Notes: generated from the sequence alone by a model not told the origin. 64,000 nt of DNA from JAABVY01 sp964496505 (GCA_964496505.1 CAZBZV010000012.1:1-64000), one strand, 5' to 3'; positions 15,934-25,645 are shown, counted from the stretch's first letter. A program made the numbers and translations.

Positions 15934-16734
15934 TCACTGATCGTAATTTCCGGAAACAACGCTTTCCATGACGCGTTCCACCGCGACCGTTTTGCCGGTC
16001 TCGTCATCGATGTCGAAGATCACACCGCCGATTCTGACGTCACCGTCGGCAACGGAAAACTTGAGCGGTATGCCGGTTATAAATCTACCCAGCGCTATTT
16101 TCTTACTCATTCCCAGAATCGAGTCGTAAGCCCCAGTCATACCCACATCGGTAATGTAGGCCGTGCCTTTGGGAAGAATCTTTTCGTCAGCTGTCTGGAC
16201 ATGTGTGTGTGTACCGAACTGGGCCGAGATGCGACCGTCGAGATAAAAGGACAGCGCTTGCTTTTCCTGAGGTGTCTCGGCGTGAAAATCGACTATTATG
16301 ATTTTGGTCTCCCGTGTCAGCAGCGTGAGTTCAGCATCAGCCACCCGAAACGGGCAGTCGATACGGCTCAGGAAGTCCCGGCCCTCCAGATTGAGCACAC
16401 CGATCTTGCGTCCGTCGGCCAATGTATACACTCCGGATCCCTTGCCCGCCGATCCCATAGGATAGTTGGCCGGACGCAGGAGATAAGGACTTTTGTCCAG
16501 GAGCGCTTTGACCTCGGGTCGGTCCCAGATATGATTGCCAGAGGTCTGAACATTGACACCGTAAGACCTGATCTTTTTCGAGATATTCTCGGTTATACCA
16601 AAGCCCCCGGCGGCATTCTCCACATTGGCAATCACAAAATCGATTGACTTATCTTCAATAAAATCGGGCAGTACCTGAGATACTGCCCATCTTCCAATCT
16701 TGCCTACAATGTCGCCAATAATCAGAACTTTCAA
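15934..16734 (-). CDS. ymdB: YmdB-family metallophosphoesterase
   Basis: 266 residues, the normal family length. It is a calcineurin-like dinuclear metal phosphodiesterase; the Bacillus member hydrolyses 2',3'-cyclic nucleotides. Metal-site motifs: G-D-I-V-G-K-I-G (residue 7 onward), N-V-E-N-A-A-G-G-F-G, S-G-N-H-I-W-D, V-D-F-H-A-E and G-T-H-T-H-V-Q-T-A-D. It directly follows rny (20 bp), the conserved rny-ymdB pairing, which suggests a link to RNA turnover. Confidence 0.93.
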   Translation of the reverse strand: MKVLIIGDIVGKIGRWAVSQVLPDFIEDKSIDFVIANVENAAGGFGITENISKKIRSYGVNVQTSGNHIWDRPEVKALLDKSPYLLRPANYPMGSAGKGSGVYTLADGRKIGVLNLEGRDFLSRIDCPFRVADAELTLLTRETKIIIVDFHAETPQEKQALSFYLDGRISAQFGTHTHVQTADEKILPKGTAYITDVGMTGAYDSILGMSKKIALGRFITGIPLKFSVADGDVRIGGVIFDIDDETGKTVAVERVMESVVSGNYDQ

Positions 16735-16754
16735 ATCAAACTCGATTTCTTATC

Positions 16755-18320
16755 TTACTTAGCGTAATCAACCGCCCTGGTTTCACGAATAACCGTGACT
16801 TTGATCTGTCCCGGATATTCCATCTCGGTCTGAATCTTCTTTGCCAGATCCTGAGCCAGAATAGTCGATTTAAGGTCGTCAATTTCGCCTGCTTCAACGA
16901 TTACACGAACCTCACGGCCAGCCTGAATTGCATAAGCCTTGGATACGCCCTTAAACGAATCTGCCAGCTCCTCGAGCTTCTGCAGGCGCTTGATATAGGC
17001 TTCCAAAGGCTCGCGACGGGCTCCGGGACGGGCGCCGGATACGGCATCGGCAGACTGCACTATCACTGAGTACGGCGTCTCCATCGGTACATCGCCATGA
17101 TGTGACATACAGGCATTAATCACGGCCTTACTCTCATTGTACTTGCCAAGGAAGGCGCCGCCGATCTGTGTATGAGTCCCCTCGGTTTCACGGTCTATAG
17201 CTTTGCCTATATCATGCAAAAGCCCTGAACGCTTTGCCACCTGTGCATCAAGACCCAGCTCCGCCGCCATAACGCCGCAGAGAAGGGCGACCTCTTTACA
17301 ATGCTGAAGCACATTCTGGCCGTAAGATGTACGGTATTTCAGCTTACCAAGTAGATTGATTAAATCCGAATGGAGATCGTGAATACCCAGCTCGAAACAA
17401 ACCTGCTCTCCGGCTTCGCGGACCATCAAATCCATCTCCTGGGTGCATTTCTCGATGACCTCCTCGATCCGGGCGGGATGAATGCGTCCGTCGGAAACCA
17501 GCCTTTCCAGAGCCATGCGCGCGATTTCGCGACGAATCGGATCATAGCCGGAAAGGATCACCGCCTCCGGGGTATCATCAACAATTACATCAATTCCGGT
17601 AGCGGTTTCAAAAGAGCGGATATTACGCCCCTCACGACCAATAATGCGGCCCTTCATCTCATCATTCGGGAGTGAAACGACCGAGACTGTGCTTTCGACC
17701 GTATGATCTGCGGCACAGCGGTAAATTGCCTGGGTGATAATCTCCTTGGCTTCTTTCTCGGCCTCTCTTTCCGCTTTCTCCCTGATCTCCTTGACCATAG
17801 CGGCGGCATCGATTTTGGCCTGTCCGATAAGGTTTTCCATCAGGAGCTTTCTGGCCTCCTCCGAGGTCATTCCGGCGATTTTCTCAAGCTGTTTGTTTTG
17901 TTCTACAAGAAGCCCTTCCAGCTCTCTTTCTCGGACATTGATGCCTTTTTCGCGATGATCCAGATTTTTCTCGAGATTACCGATATCGCGTTCTTTTTTG
18001 TTGATTACATCAGCTTTGCGGTCAAGGTTGGATTCCTTATCGATGAGGCGTTTTTCAAGGCGTGAAAGTTCATTTCTCTTAGATTGTATATCGCGCTCTA
18101 AGTTGACTTTAGACTTGTAGACTTCATCTTTTGCTTCAAGGAGGGCTTCCTTTTTCTTAATCTCAGCTTCCTTTTTTGCATCCGCAATAATCGTTTTGGC
18201 GACATCCTTGGCCTTGGCGATCTTATCACCGCCGGCAGCCCTCAGGAGTAGATATGTCACCAGGGATGCAAAAATGGCAGAGGCTGCGATCAAAATAATA
18301 TAAATAACTAGTTGATCCAT
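16755..18320 (-). CDS. rny: Ribonuclease Y
   Basis: 521 residues. Membrane-anchored endoribonuclease that starts mRNA decay. Order: an N-terminal membrane helix (about residues 4-26), a long charged coiled coil (about 30-190), a KH domain with G-R-I-I-G-R-E-G-R-N (about 226-235), then an HD domain with H-C-K-E-V-A and L-L-H-D-I-G-K-A, the metal-binding His-Asp. The length matches Bacillus RNase Y. It follows zapA and precedes ymdB. Confidence 0.96.
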   Translation of the reverse strand: MDQLVIYIILIAASAIFASLVTYLLLRAAGGDKIAKAKDVAKTIIADAKKEAEIKKKEALLEAKDEVYKSKVNLERDIQSKRNELSRLEKRLIDKESNLDRKADVINKKERDIGNLEKNLDHREKGINVRERELEGLLVEQNKQLEKIAGMTSEEARKLLMENLIGQAKIDAAAMVKEIREKAEREAEKEAKEIITQAIYRCAADHTVESTVSVVSLPNDEMKGRIIGREGRNIRSFETATGIDVIVDDTPEAVILSGYDPIRREIARMALERLVSDGRIHPARIEEVIEKCTQEMDLMVREAGEQVCFELGIHDLHSDLINLLGKLKYRTSYGQNVLQHCKEVALLCGVMAAELGLDAQVAKRSGLLHDIGKAIDRETEGTHTQIGGAFLGKYNESKAVINACMSHHGDVPMETPYSVIVQSADAVSGARPGARREPLEAYIKRLQKLEELADSFKGVSKAYAIQAGREVRVIVEAGEIDDLKSTILAQDLAKKIQTEMEYPGQIKVTVIRETRAVDYAK

Positions 18321-18383
18321 TATAGTCCTCCACCCTAAGGTGTTAATCTATGTTAAATGGAATTGCGGAAACAGGAGTGGAAA

Positions 18384-18683
18384 TTATGATGAAGGGGTCG
18401 GCTGGATTTCAGAGTCCAGTTTTTCAAGAAGGGTTTCTGTCCTGGAATTGAACGCTTCCAGTTCAATTGCCTTTTCTTTCAATTCAAAAAGATCGCTGGC
18501 AATATTCAATGCAGCCAAAACGGAAACATCTTTGGGAGATTTGACATAGCTCTTCTCAGCCACCTCCCGCATCTTCATATCTACAAAAGCTGCAATCTTT
18601 TTTATGAATTCAATATCGCCATCACCCCGAATGGGGTACTCTTCACCGTAAATGGTTACTTTAACTGATTTCTTTTCCGACAT
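18384..18683 (-). CDS. zapA: Cell division protein ZapA
   Basis: 99 residues. It starts with V-K-V-T-I-Y-G-E-E-Y-P-I-R, the ZapA opening, followed by the conserved helix (D-M-K-M-R-E-V-A-E-K) and a C-terminal coiled coil. ZapA crosslinks FtsZ filaments at the division ring. It lies next to a ZapB-like coiled-coil gene and just upstream of rny. Confidence 0.88.
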   Translation of the reverse strand: MSEKKSVKVTIYGEEYPIRGDGDIEFIKKIAAFVDMKMREVAEKSYVKSPKDVSVLAALNIASDLFELKEKAIELEAFNSRTETLLEKLDSEIQPTPSS

Positions 18684-18775
18684 CTTCTATCTTCAATTTA
18701 ATCCGTTTCCAACAATTCTTTATATATTTGCTAATAAATATTAGAAAAATGTTGAATATGTCAAGATAATAATCT

Positions 18776-19015
18776 TCAGGCGATTTCCGCCTCGACCTCT
18801 TCCAGCTTTCCTAAAAGGGCCGAAATTTTATCCTGAACTTTGACTTCTTTATCCTTCATACCGGTTTTAAGCTCGGTATTCTCTTCTCGTGCCTGCTGTA
18901 ATTCCAGACGGCAGGTCTTTAAATCTTTTTCGAGCGTTTCGTTTTTGGATTCCAATTCCTTGACCCGGCCTAAAATCAGGTCAACTTTCGCTTCCAATTT
19001 CTCTAATGTATCCAA
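18776..19015 (-). CDS. Small coiled-coil protein, ZapB-like
   Basis: 79 residues, almost wholly heptad-patterned (L-E-K-L-E-A-K-V-D-L-I-L-G-R-V-K-E-L), like ZapB, the elongated coiled coil that binds ZapA at the division ring. The neighbouring zapA gene (92 bp downstream) supports this. Coiled coils resemble each other easily, so the assignment leans on context. It follows pheT by 16 bp. Confidence 0.65.
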   Translation of the reverse strand: MDTLEKLEAKVDLILGRVKELESKNETLEKDLKTCRLELQQAREENTELKTGMKDKEVKVQDKISALLGKLEEVEAEIA

Positions 19016-19031
19016 TGTTCTCCCCCGTCAA

Positions 19032-21410
19032 TCAAGTTCTGAGTTTTGCATCAAACTGTTTCTGTAGTTGAGAGATTATATTGTTAAACACCGGCTCAAC
19101 CTCCTCATCCGTAAGAGTTTTCTCGTCAGATCTGAATTCGAGGTTGAAGGCCAGCGATTTCTTGCCTTTATCTATCTGTTTACCAGTATATACGTCGAAT
19201 AACTCAGCATTTACAAGAATATTATCGCCGGAATTATAAATCGTCTCAAGAAGCTTTTCCGCAAACAGGCCCTCATCCACGATCAAAGCAATATCGCGCC
19301 AGACCGAGGGATATCTGGGAAGCTTGCGAAAAACTACATCTTTGGTATATAAAGGTGTAAGCTTTTCCATATTTACTTCAAAATAATATACCGGAGTCTC
19401 AATGTCATATATTTTTAGGGCATTATTCGAAGCTTTTCCGCCCCATCCGACATGACTATCACCGAAAAACAGATTGAAAGATATGCCGTTTTCCAGAAAC
19501 GGGTAATCCTGCTCCTTAATGCTGAGGCTGCCCAGACGCAGACCTCCGCAGAATTCCTCGGCAATTCCTTTCAGATCGTAGAAATCGTATTCCTGCTCTG
19601 TCACCGCCCAGTTGCGTACATTGGGACGGCCGCATACACCGATTGCGAGATGTGTTTCCTCGGCATGAGTGCCATTGGTGCGATAGGCAATATTACCGAT
19701 CTCAAACAATTTTATGTCATTTTGCCTTCTATTCAAATTTCTGGCGACGACCTGAAGCATGCTCATAAAAAGATTCGTGCGGTATGCTGCCAGATCGGCA
19801 GACAGCGGATTTAATAGATCAATGAATTTGTCTTCCATGCCCAATTTACGTCCCTTGTCAGGATCAATGAGATTGATTGTCATTATCTCATAAAGGCCCT
19901 GCCGTCCCAGATTTTCCCTGACTTTCTCGGTAAACAGCTCATCCTCAGACCGTTCAGTCAGAAGATTTCCGCTGGCCCTGAGTGATGTCCCGATTTTATC
20001 GTAGCCGTAAATCCGGGCTATTTCCTCGATAAGATCAATTTCGCGGGTGCAGTCGGGACGAAATGTGGGTACATCCACGGTGATCGTCTTGCCGGATTTT
20101 ACGCCGAATTCGAGGGCATGCAAAATATCGATCATCTGCGGAGCGGTAATATCCGTTGCAAGAATCTGATTTGTCCTCGAGGGACGCAGCTCAATTGAAA
20201 TAGGCTCAATTACCCTGGGGTAAGCATCAACAATTCCCGTCAACACTCTTCCGCTGGCAAGCTTTGAGAGCAAATAGGCGGCATAATCACAGGCAGTGTC
20301 GACTATATTGGGATCGGCGCCTTTCTCGAAGCGGATTGCCGATTCGGACTGGATCGCCAGGCGCTTGCGTGTGCGGCAGATATTTGTCGGGTTGAAATGA
20401 GCGCTTTCAAGCAGAACTTTATCGGTATTATAATTAACCTCGGAATTAAGGCCGCCCATAATCCCACCCAGCGCAACCGCTTTTGTGGCATCGGTAATCA
20501 GGATATCGTTTTCCCTGAGCGTATGTTCCTTTTCATCCAGGGTAGTAAATTTTTCGTTATCCTGAGCGGTACGCACCAGTACCTGGGGCATCGAAAAGAG
20601 CTCATAATCGAAGGCATGCAGAGGCTGAGCGTATTCCATTAAGACAAGATTAGTAATATCCACCACATTATTGATAGGACGAATTCCGGCCGATACGAGT
20701 TTTCTTTTCAACCAGAAAGGCGAGGGTCCGACTTTTATATGCTCTATAATACGTGCGGCATAACGCGGGCAGGCCTCGGGGTCCTCGATCTCGATTTTAA
20801 CCAGCTCCGCGGCTTCCTTCTCAATTTCCTCCAGCTCAAACTCCGGACGTTTAACGACTGTCCCGGCCAGGGCTGCGATTTCACGTGCAATGCCAATAGC
20901 CGACATACAGTCGGGACGGTTGGGAGTAAGTTCGAATTCAATCAGGGGCTCCTCAAGCTCGAGCTTTTCCCAGAGGTCGGAGCCGGTTTTGATCCCGGCC
21001 TCCAACTCCATTATAATCGAGGCCTGGTCGGACAATCCCAGCTCTTTCTCGGAGCAAAGCATACCCTCAGATTTGACTCCCTGTTTCTCGACCTGCTCTA
21101 TTTTCATACCGCCCGGCAGATCAGCGCCCACGGTGGCAAAGGGCGATTTCAGGCCGACCGCAACATTGGGAGCGCCACAGACTGTGGTCACCGTTTTTAT
21201 GCCGATATCGACTGTGCAAATTGATAAATTATCCGCCTCCGGATGCCGTTCGACTTTCTTGATTTTTCCCGCTACGATACCGGAAAATGGATCGAAAACA
21301 GTGCGAGTAGCCTCGCATGCTACACCGGCCATGGTAAGCCGTTCGCAAAGCTCCTCAGCGTCCCATTCAAAATCCACTAATTCTTTTAGCCAGTTTAATC
21401 CAAGCTGCAT
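19032..21410 (-). CDS. pheT: Phenylalanyl-tRNA synthetase beta subunit
   Basis: 792 residues, full length. Pairs with PheS to charge tRNA-Phe. Order: EMAP-like tRNA-binding fold (G-I-V-A-G-K-I-K-K-V-E-R-H-P-E-A-D near residue 44-60), B3/B4 editing region (about 210-390), B5 domain, the synthetase-like core and the C-terminal anticodon-binding FDX-ACB domain (Y-P-S-V-W-R-D-I-A-L-I-V). Its ATG overlaps the pheS stop (TGATG), so translation is coupled. Confidence 0.96.
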   Translation of the reverse strand: MQLGLNWLKELVDFEWDAEELCERLTMAGVACEATRTVFDPFSGIVAGKIKKVERHPEADNLSICTVDIGIKTVTTVCGAPNVAVGLKSPFATVGADLPGGMKIEQVEKQGVKSEGMLCSEKELGLSDQASIIMELEAGIKTGSDLWEKLELEEPLIEFELTPNRPDCMSAIGIAREIAALAGTVVKRPEFELEEIEKEAAELVKIEIEDPEACPRYAARIIEHIKVGPSPFWLKRKLVSAGIRPINNVVDITNLVLMEYAQPLHAFDYELFSMPQVLVRTAQDNEKFTTLDEKEHTLRENDILITDATKAVALGGIMGGLNSEVNYNTDKVLLESAHFNPTNICRTRKRLAIQSESAIRFEKGADPNIVDTACDYAAYLLSKLASGRVLTGIVDAYPRVIEPISIELRPSRTNQILATDITAPQMIDILHALEFGVKSGKTITVDVPTFRPDCTREIDLIEEIARIYGYDKIGTSLRASGNLLTERSEDELFTEKVRENLGRQGLYEIMTINLIDPDKGRKLGMEDKFIDLLNPLSADLAAYRTNLFMSMLQVVARNLNRRQNDIKLFEIGNIAYRTNGTHAEETHLAIGVCGRPNVRNWAVTEQEYDFYDLKGIAEEFCGGLRLGSLSIKEQDYPFLENGISFNLFFGDSHVGWGGKASNNALKIYDIETPVYYFEVNMEKLTPLYTKDVVFRKLPRYPSVWRDIALIVDEGLFAEKLLETIYNSGDNILVNAELFDVYTGKQIDKGKKSLAFNLEFRSDEKTLTDEEVEPVFNNIISQLQKQFDAKLRT

Positions 21411-22423
21411 CAGAACTGCTCCAGAAATCTGATATCGTTTTCGAAAAACAGGCGAATATCATCGATGCCGTATTTCAGCAGACATATACGCTCTATGCCG
21501 ATTCCGAAGGCATATCCCGTGAATGCTTCGGGATCGTAGCCGACATAATCGAACACGGCCGGATCGATCATCCCGCAGCCGAGAATCTCCAGCCATCCGG
21601 ACTGTTTGCAAAGCGCACATCCCCTGCCCTTGCAAAGAAAACAGGAGATATCGACCTCGGCCGAGGGCTCGGTGAAGGGAAAGAAGCTGGGCCTGAATTT
21701 GAGCTTAACGTCGCTTCCGAAGAAGCTTTTGGCAAATGCCACCAGCACTCCCTTGAGATCGGCAAAGGAAACATCCTGATCGACAAAGAAGCCGTCTATC
21801 TGATGGAAAGCGGCATGCGACCTGACAGAGATAGCCTCGTTGCGATAGCATCTGCCCGGCGCAATAAAACGGGCCGGGGGCTTTATACTCTCCAGCGTTC
21901 TGATCTGCACCGGGGTTGTGTGCGTACGAAGTACGAGATCGCCCGAGATATAGAATGTATCCTGCATATCGCGGGCAGGATGATCCTTGGGTATATTAAG
22001 CGCCTGGAAATTGTAATAATCGGTTTCAATTTCCGGGCCGACCTCGGTCCCGAATCCCATGCCGAAGAAGATATCCGAGATTTCGCGCATAGTGGTTACG
22101 ATCGGATGAGTCCGTCCCAGGCGAGATCGTTTGCCGGGCAGCGTGTAATCGAATTTCGATTCGGCCTGCCCTCCCGATTCCAGAGAGTCCTTCAGTTCAT
22201 CGAGGCGGGTCTGAAAATCCTGCTTGGCGATATTGGCCATACGGCCTATTTCTTTTTTCTCCTCTACGGCAAGATCTTTTAAGCCCTTCAGAATCTGATT
22301 GAATTTGCTTTTGCGTCCAAGATATTCTATCTTGACCTTCTCGAGATCGTCAGAATCCTTTATCTCATCGACTGCTCTGGCAAATTTCTCCTTGATCTCG
22401 AGAATTTGCTCTTTTAAATCCAT
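21410..22423 (-). CDS. pheS: Phenylalanyl-tRNA synthetase alpha subunit
   Basis: 337 residues. Catalytic subunit of the heterotetramer. Class II motifs: H-P-A-R-D-M-Q-D-T-F-Y, G-R-C-Y-R-N-E-A (motif 2) and G-I-G-I-E-R-I (motif 3). It carries the C-x-x-C...C-x-x-C insert (C-F-L-C-K-G-R-G-C-A-L-C-K-Q-S-G-W) that many bacterial PheS proteins use to bind zinc. The N-terminal helical arm (residues 1-100) is the tRNA-contacting coiled coil. It follows rplT by 6 bp. Confidence 0.96.
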   Translation of the reverse strand: MDLKEQILEIKEKFARAVDEIKDSDDLEKVKIEYLGRKSKFNQILKGLKDLAVEEKKEIGRMANIAKQDFQTRLDELKDSLESGGQAESKFDYTLPGKRSRLGRTHPIVTTMREISDIFFGMGFGTEVGPEIETDYYNFQALNIPKDHPARDMQDTFYISGDLVLRTHTTPVQIRTLESIKPPARFIAPGRCYRNEAISVRSHAAFHQIDGFFVDQDVSFADLKGVLVAFAKSFFGSDVKLKFRPSFFPFTEPSAEVDISCFLCKGRGCALCKQSGWLEILGCGMIDPAVFDYVGYDPEAFTGYAFGIGIERICLLKYGIDDIRLFFENDIRFLEQF

Positions 22424-22429
22424 TTGTAA

Positions 22430-22783
22430 TTACGCGGTCTTTTTCACCATACCAACAAGATACTCAAAGGTCTGCGGATCTTTGACTGCAATGTTGGACA
22501 GTGATTTCCTGTTTAAAGCGACTCCCTCTTGCTTCAGTCCGGCAATAAACTGACTGTAACGAATATCGTTATTTCGACAGGCAATCGAGATTCGTGTAAT
22601 CCACAGCCTCCTGAAATCTCTCTTTTTGTTGCGCCTGTCACGATAGGCGTATTTCAGTCCTTTGCGGACCGTTTCCATTGCGGTACGATATAGATGTCCT
22701 CTTCCGCCATAATTGCCCTTTGCCTGCTTCATTATTTTCTTTTTCCGGCGACGGGCAGCCACATTATTAACTGTACGTGGCAT
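22430..22783 (-). CDS. rplT: 50S ribosomal protein L20
   Basis: 117 residues. Starts M-P-R-T-V-N-N-V-A-A-R-R-R-K-K-K and contains Y-R-D-R-R-N-K-K-R-D-F-R-R-L-W-I-T-R-I, the L20 signature. Early-assembly 23S rRNA-binding protein. Standard infC-rpmI-rplT order, 36 bp after rpmI. Confidence 0.97.
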   Translation of the reverse strand: MPRTVNNVAARRRKKKIMKQAKGNYGGRGHLYRTAMETVRKGLKYAYRDRRNKKRDFRRLWITRISIACRNNDIRYSQFIAGLKQEGVALNRKSLSNIAVKDPQTFEYLVGMVKKTA

Positions 22784-22819
22784 TTTTCCTCCTACAGTAA
22801 CTCAGTTTACGGAATACAA

Positions 22820-23017
22820 CTACAGATAAGGCACCAGTTTTTTGACTCTCTTCTCATCGGAGCTCGAGACAAGGGTGCTCTTACGCAGATTGCGTTTGCG
22901 CTTGGAGGATTTTTTGGCAAGAAAGTGACCAGCCAGACTCTTGTTTCTTTTCAGTTTTCCTGTTCCGGTTTTTCTCAGCCGTTTCCTTGCGCTTCGATTT
23001 GTCTTAATCTTTGGCAT
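22820..23017 (-). CDS. rpmI: 50S ribosomal protein L35
   Basis: 65 residues, very basic. M-P-K-I-K-T-N-R-S-A-R-K-R-L-R-K-T-G-T-G-K and a Ser/Lys/Arg-rich middle are the L35 pattern. It lies 16 bp after infC and before rplT. Confidence 0.97.
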   Translation of the reverse strand: MPKIKTNRSARKRLRKTGTGKLKRNKSLAGHFLAKKSSKRKRNLRKSTLVSSSDEKRVKKLVPYL

Positions 23018-23033
23018 AAAATACTCTCATTTA

Positions 23034-23567
23034 TTATTTAGGCATTACTATCATTATAAGGTTGCGCCCTTCCATCTTGGGCTTCTGTTCAACCACAGCT
23101 ATCTCCGAAAGGTCTTCCTGAACGCGTTCCATAATCTTCTTACCGAACTCAATATGAGCCATCTCCCGTCCTCGAAATTCTACGAAGACCTTAACCTTGT
23201 AGCCCTGCAGAAGGAATTCTTTCACATGCTTGGTTTTGAAATTGTAATCATGCTCTTCGATCTTGGGACGATATCTCATCTCCTTGAGCTGTACAGTATG
23301 CTGCTTTTTCTTGGCGGCCTTGGCCTTCTTGGATTGTTCGTATTTGTATTTTCCAAAATCAAGAATCCTGCATACGGGCGGCTTGGCATTGGGTGAAACC
23401 TCCACAAGATCCAAACCCTTTTCGTATGCCTTTTCAACAGCATCTCTGGTCTGCATTATACCGACCTGACTACCGTCAGTGTCGATTACACGTACCTGGG
23501 GAGCACGAATCCGGGAATTTACACGAACCGTGTCCTGTTTCCTTGGTTTTCCTCCTCGTCCTTTCAT
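23034..23567 (-). CDS. infC: Translation initiation factor IF-3
   Basis: 177 residues. IF-3 binds the 30S subunit and checks start-codon choice. N-domain: V-N-S-R-I-R-A-P-Q-V-R-V-I-D. Linker and C-domain: K-E-M-R-Y-R-P-K-I-E-E-H-D-Y and G-Y-K-V-K-V-F-V-E-F-R-G-R-E. It begins with ATG overlapping the thrS stop (TAATG), not with the rare ATT/AUU start known in some species. Confidence 0.97.
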   Translation of the reverse strand: MKGRGGKPRKQDTVRVNSRIRAPQVRVIDTDGSQVGIMQTRDAVEKAYEKGLDLVEVSPNAKPPVCRILDFGKYKYEQSKKAKAAKKKQHTVQLKEMRYRPKIEEHDYNFKTKHVKEFLLQGYKVKVFVEFRGREMAHIEFGKKIMERVQEDLSEIAVVEQKPKMEGRNLIMIVMPK

Positions 23568-25504
23568 TAACCTCCAGATTTCATACTTGGATACTTATTC
23601 TCAATCTCCTCTTTCATTCGGGAGATTATATCTTCCAATTCCATCGAGCCCAGGTCGATCTGTCCGTAATGGCGGACCGAGACCTTATTCTGCTCTACTT
23701 CTCTTTGCCCTATTACGAACATATAGGGCGTTTTGGATGTTTCAGCTTCACGAATTTTAAAGCCAATCTTTTCCGAGCGCAAATCAAGCTCGCTGCGGAT
23801 ATTTTGCTTTTTCAGTTCCTCCGCCAGTTTCCCGGCATAATCATTCTGACTGTCCGTGATGGTCATTATCTTCACCTGCACCGGGGCCAGCCAGAGCGGA
23901 AATGCTCCGCCGTAATTCTCTATCAAAACGCCGAAGAAGCGTTCCAATGATCCAAGAATTGCACGATGGACCATATACGGCCTCTTCTGCGAATTATCTT
24001 TGTCAATATAATAAATTCCGAAGCGTTCCGGTAGGTTAAAATCAAATTGTATTGTGGAACACTGCCATAAACGCCCGATAGTATCCTTAATCTTAATATC
24101 GATCTTAGGGCCGTAAAAAGCTCCGCCGCCCTCATCGATATCGTATTCCAGCTCAAGCTCTTTAAGAGCCTCTGCCAGGGCATCCTGAGCGGTATCCCAT
24201 CTCTCCGGTTCGCCCACGTATTTTTCCGGACGCGTTGAGAGATAAATCTTATAATCCTCGAAACCGAACATCTGCAGAAATCTCAGAGACATCTGACAGA
24301 CTTCAAGAATCTGCTGATGAAGCTGTTCCGGGGTACAGAATATATGGGCGTCGTCCATGGTAAATCCGCGTACACGCATCAAACCGTGCAGAACCCCCGA
24401 GCGCTCATATCGATAGTCAGTGCCGAGCTCGGCATATTTGATGGGCAGATCACGGTAGGACTTGATATCGTTACGATATATCTCGATATGGAAGGGGCAG
24501 TTCATCGGCCTGATCTGGTACAAATCGCCTTCAACCTCATTGGGCTTAAACATGTTCTCGGTATAGAAATCGGTATGTCCGGAAATCTGCCAGAGCTTAA
24601 GGCGCGCAATGTGCGGAGTGTAGACAAGCTGGAAGCCGTTATCGATATGCTCTTTTTTCCAGTGTTCCTCAATAATATTGCGGATTATAGCTCCTTTGGG
24701 ATGCCAGAGAACCAGGCCGCTGCCAACATTTTCATTGATCGAAAACAGATCAAGCTCCCTGCCCAGCTTCCTATGGTCACGTTTTTTGGCCTCCTCGAGC
24801 ATGTTGAGGTACTCGTCAAGCTGCTTTTTGGAGGGATAGGAAACGCCGTAAATCCTCTGCAGCATCTTATTGCGTTCATCACCCCGCCAGTATGCACCCG
24901 AGGTGGTCAGGAGCTTGAAGGCCTTGACCTTGCCGGTCGAGGGCAGATGCGGCCCACGACAGAGATCGGTGAACGAGTCCTGCTGATACAGAGTAACAGT
25001 ACTGTCCTCAATATCCTGTAAAATCTCTTCCTTATATAAGGCGCCCTCTTCGGCATAACGCTTTTTTGCCTCATCCACAGAAAGCTCAACCCTTTTGAAA
25101 GGATGGTCTTCCTTTATGATCTCGGCCATGCGCTTCTCGATTTTCTCGATGTCTTCTTCCGAGAAAGGTCTCTCGACATCAAAATCATAATACCATCCCT
25201 CGTCGATCGGAGGCCCGATAGCAAGTTTGGCATCCGGGAAAATATCGGTTACGGCCTGGGCCATAATATGCGAGCTGGAATGCCAGAAGACCTCACGTCC
25301 CTCGGGATCGTCAAAGGTTAACAGCCTCAGATCGGTGTCTTCTTCCAGAGGATCGTTTAAATTTATTATTGATCCGTTAACTTTGGCCGCCAGCACTTTT
25401 TTGGCCAGACCTTTGGAAATCTTCTCCGCGATTTCCATCGGGGTAATTCCAGCCTCATAACTGCTGACATTGCCGTCCGGAAATTTTATTTTTATCTCGC
25501 TCAT
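23567..25504 (-). CDS. thrS: Threonyl-tRNA synthetase
   Basis: 645 residues. Order: TGS domain, alanyl-like editing domain (H-S-S-S-H-I-M-A-Q-A and Y-R/L-C-R-G-P-H-L-P), class II catalytic core (R-P-M-N-C-P-F-H zinc site; Y-R-Y-E-R-S-G motif 2), and the anticodon-binding domain. The start is ATG 25504 (M-S-E-I-K-I-K-F-P-D-G), with AAGG 6 bases upstream. The open frame continues 31 codons further upstream, but those codons run through the tRNA-Val gene and its terminator-like hairpin, so they are not protein. First protein gene of the long informational operon. Confidence 0.96.
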   Translation of the reverse strand: MSEIKIKFPDGNVSSYEAGITPMEIAEKISKGLAKKVLAAKVNGSIINLNDPLEEDTDLRLLTFDDPEGREVFWHSSSHIMAQAVTDIFPDAKLAIGPPIDEGWYYDFDVERPFSEEDIEKIEKRMAEIIKEDHPFKRVELSVDEAKKRYAEEGALYKEEILQDIEDSTVTLYQQDSFTDLCRGPHLPSTGKVKAFKLLTTSGAYWRGDERNKMLQRIYGVSYPSKKQLDEYLNMLEEAKKRDHRKLGRELDLFSINENVGSGLVLWHPKGAIIRNIIEEHWKKEHIDNGFQLVYTPHIARLKLWQISGHTDFYTENMFKPNEVEGDLYQIRPMNCPFHIEIYRNDIKSYRDLPIKYAELGTDYRYERSGVLHGLMRVRGFTMDDAHIFCTPEQLHQQILEVCQMSLRFLQMFGFEDYKIYLSTRPEKYVGEPERWDTAQDALAEALKELELEYDIDEGGGAFYGPKIDIKIKDTIGRLWQCSTIQFDFNLPERFGIYYIDKDNSQKRPYMVHRAILGSLERFFGVLIENYGGAFPLWLAPVQVKIMTITDSQNDYAGKLAEELKKQNIRSELDLRSEKIGFKIREAETSKTPYMFVIGQREVEQNKVSVRHYGQIDLGSMELEDIISRMKEEIENKYPSMKSGG

Positions 25505-25510
25505 TTCAAT

Positions 25511-25544
25511 CCTTAAAAAATTAAAAAAACCCTCAAGCGGGGTT
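25511..25544 (-). terminator. Terminator-like hairpin between tRNA-Val and thrS
   Basis: On the minus strand AACCC (25540-25544) pairs with GGGTT (25528-25532) around a 7-base loop, followed by T-rich sequence with two runs (25523-25529 and 25515-25520). The stem is short, so partial read-through into thrS is likely; the thrS start is only 7 bp further on. Confidence 0.6.
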
Positions 25545-25548
25545 AAAA

Positions 25549-25625
25549 TGGTGGGCGATACTGGAATCGAACCAGTGACCTCTTGCATGTCAAGCAAGCA
25601 CTCTAACCAACTGAGCTAATCGCCC
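25549..25625 (-). tRNA. tRNA-Val (anticodon GAC)
   Basis: 77 nt including encoded CCA. The cloverleaf reads GGGCGAT acceptor, GCTC/GAGT D stem, CTTGC-TTGACAT-GCAAG anticodon arm, ACTGG-TTCGATT-CCAGT T arm, ATCGCCC acceptor, then A-CCA. The anticodon in the 7-base loop is GAC, which reads GUC and GUU valine codons. Confidence 0.97.
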
Positions 25626-25645
25626 TTATATCCACTAAGCCTGTT

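Noticed and set aside
16368..16559. Internal minus-strand ORF in ymdB and many similar short antisense ORFs
   Set aside because: They lie inside conserved genes in other frames, with no ribosome binding site or family features.
25505..25597. Upstream extension of thrS to an ATG inside the tRNA-Val region
   Set aside because: These codons translate the tRNA-Val gene and its hairpin; the real start with a ribosome binding site is at 25504.
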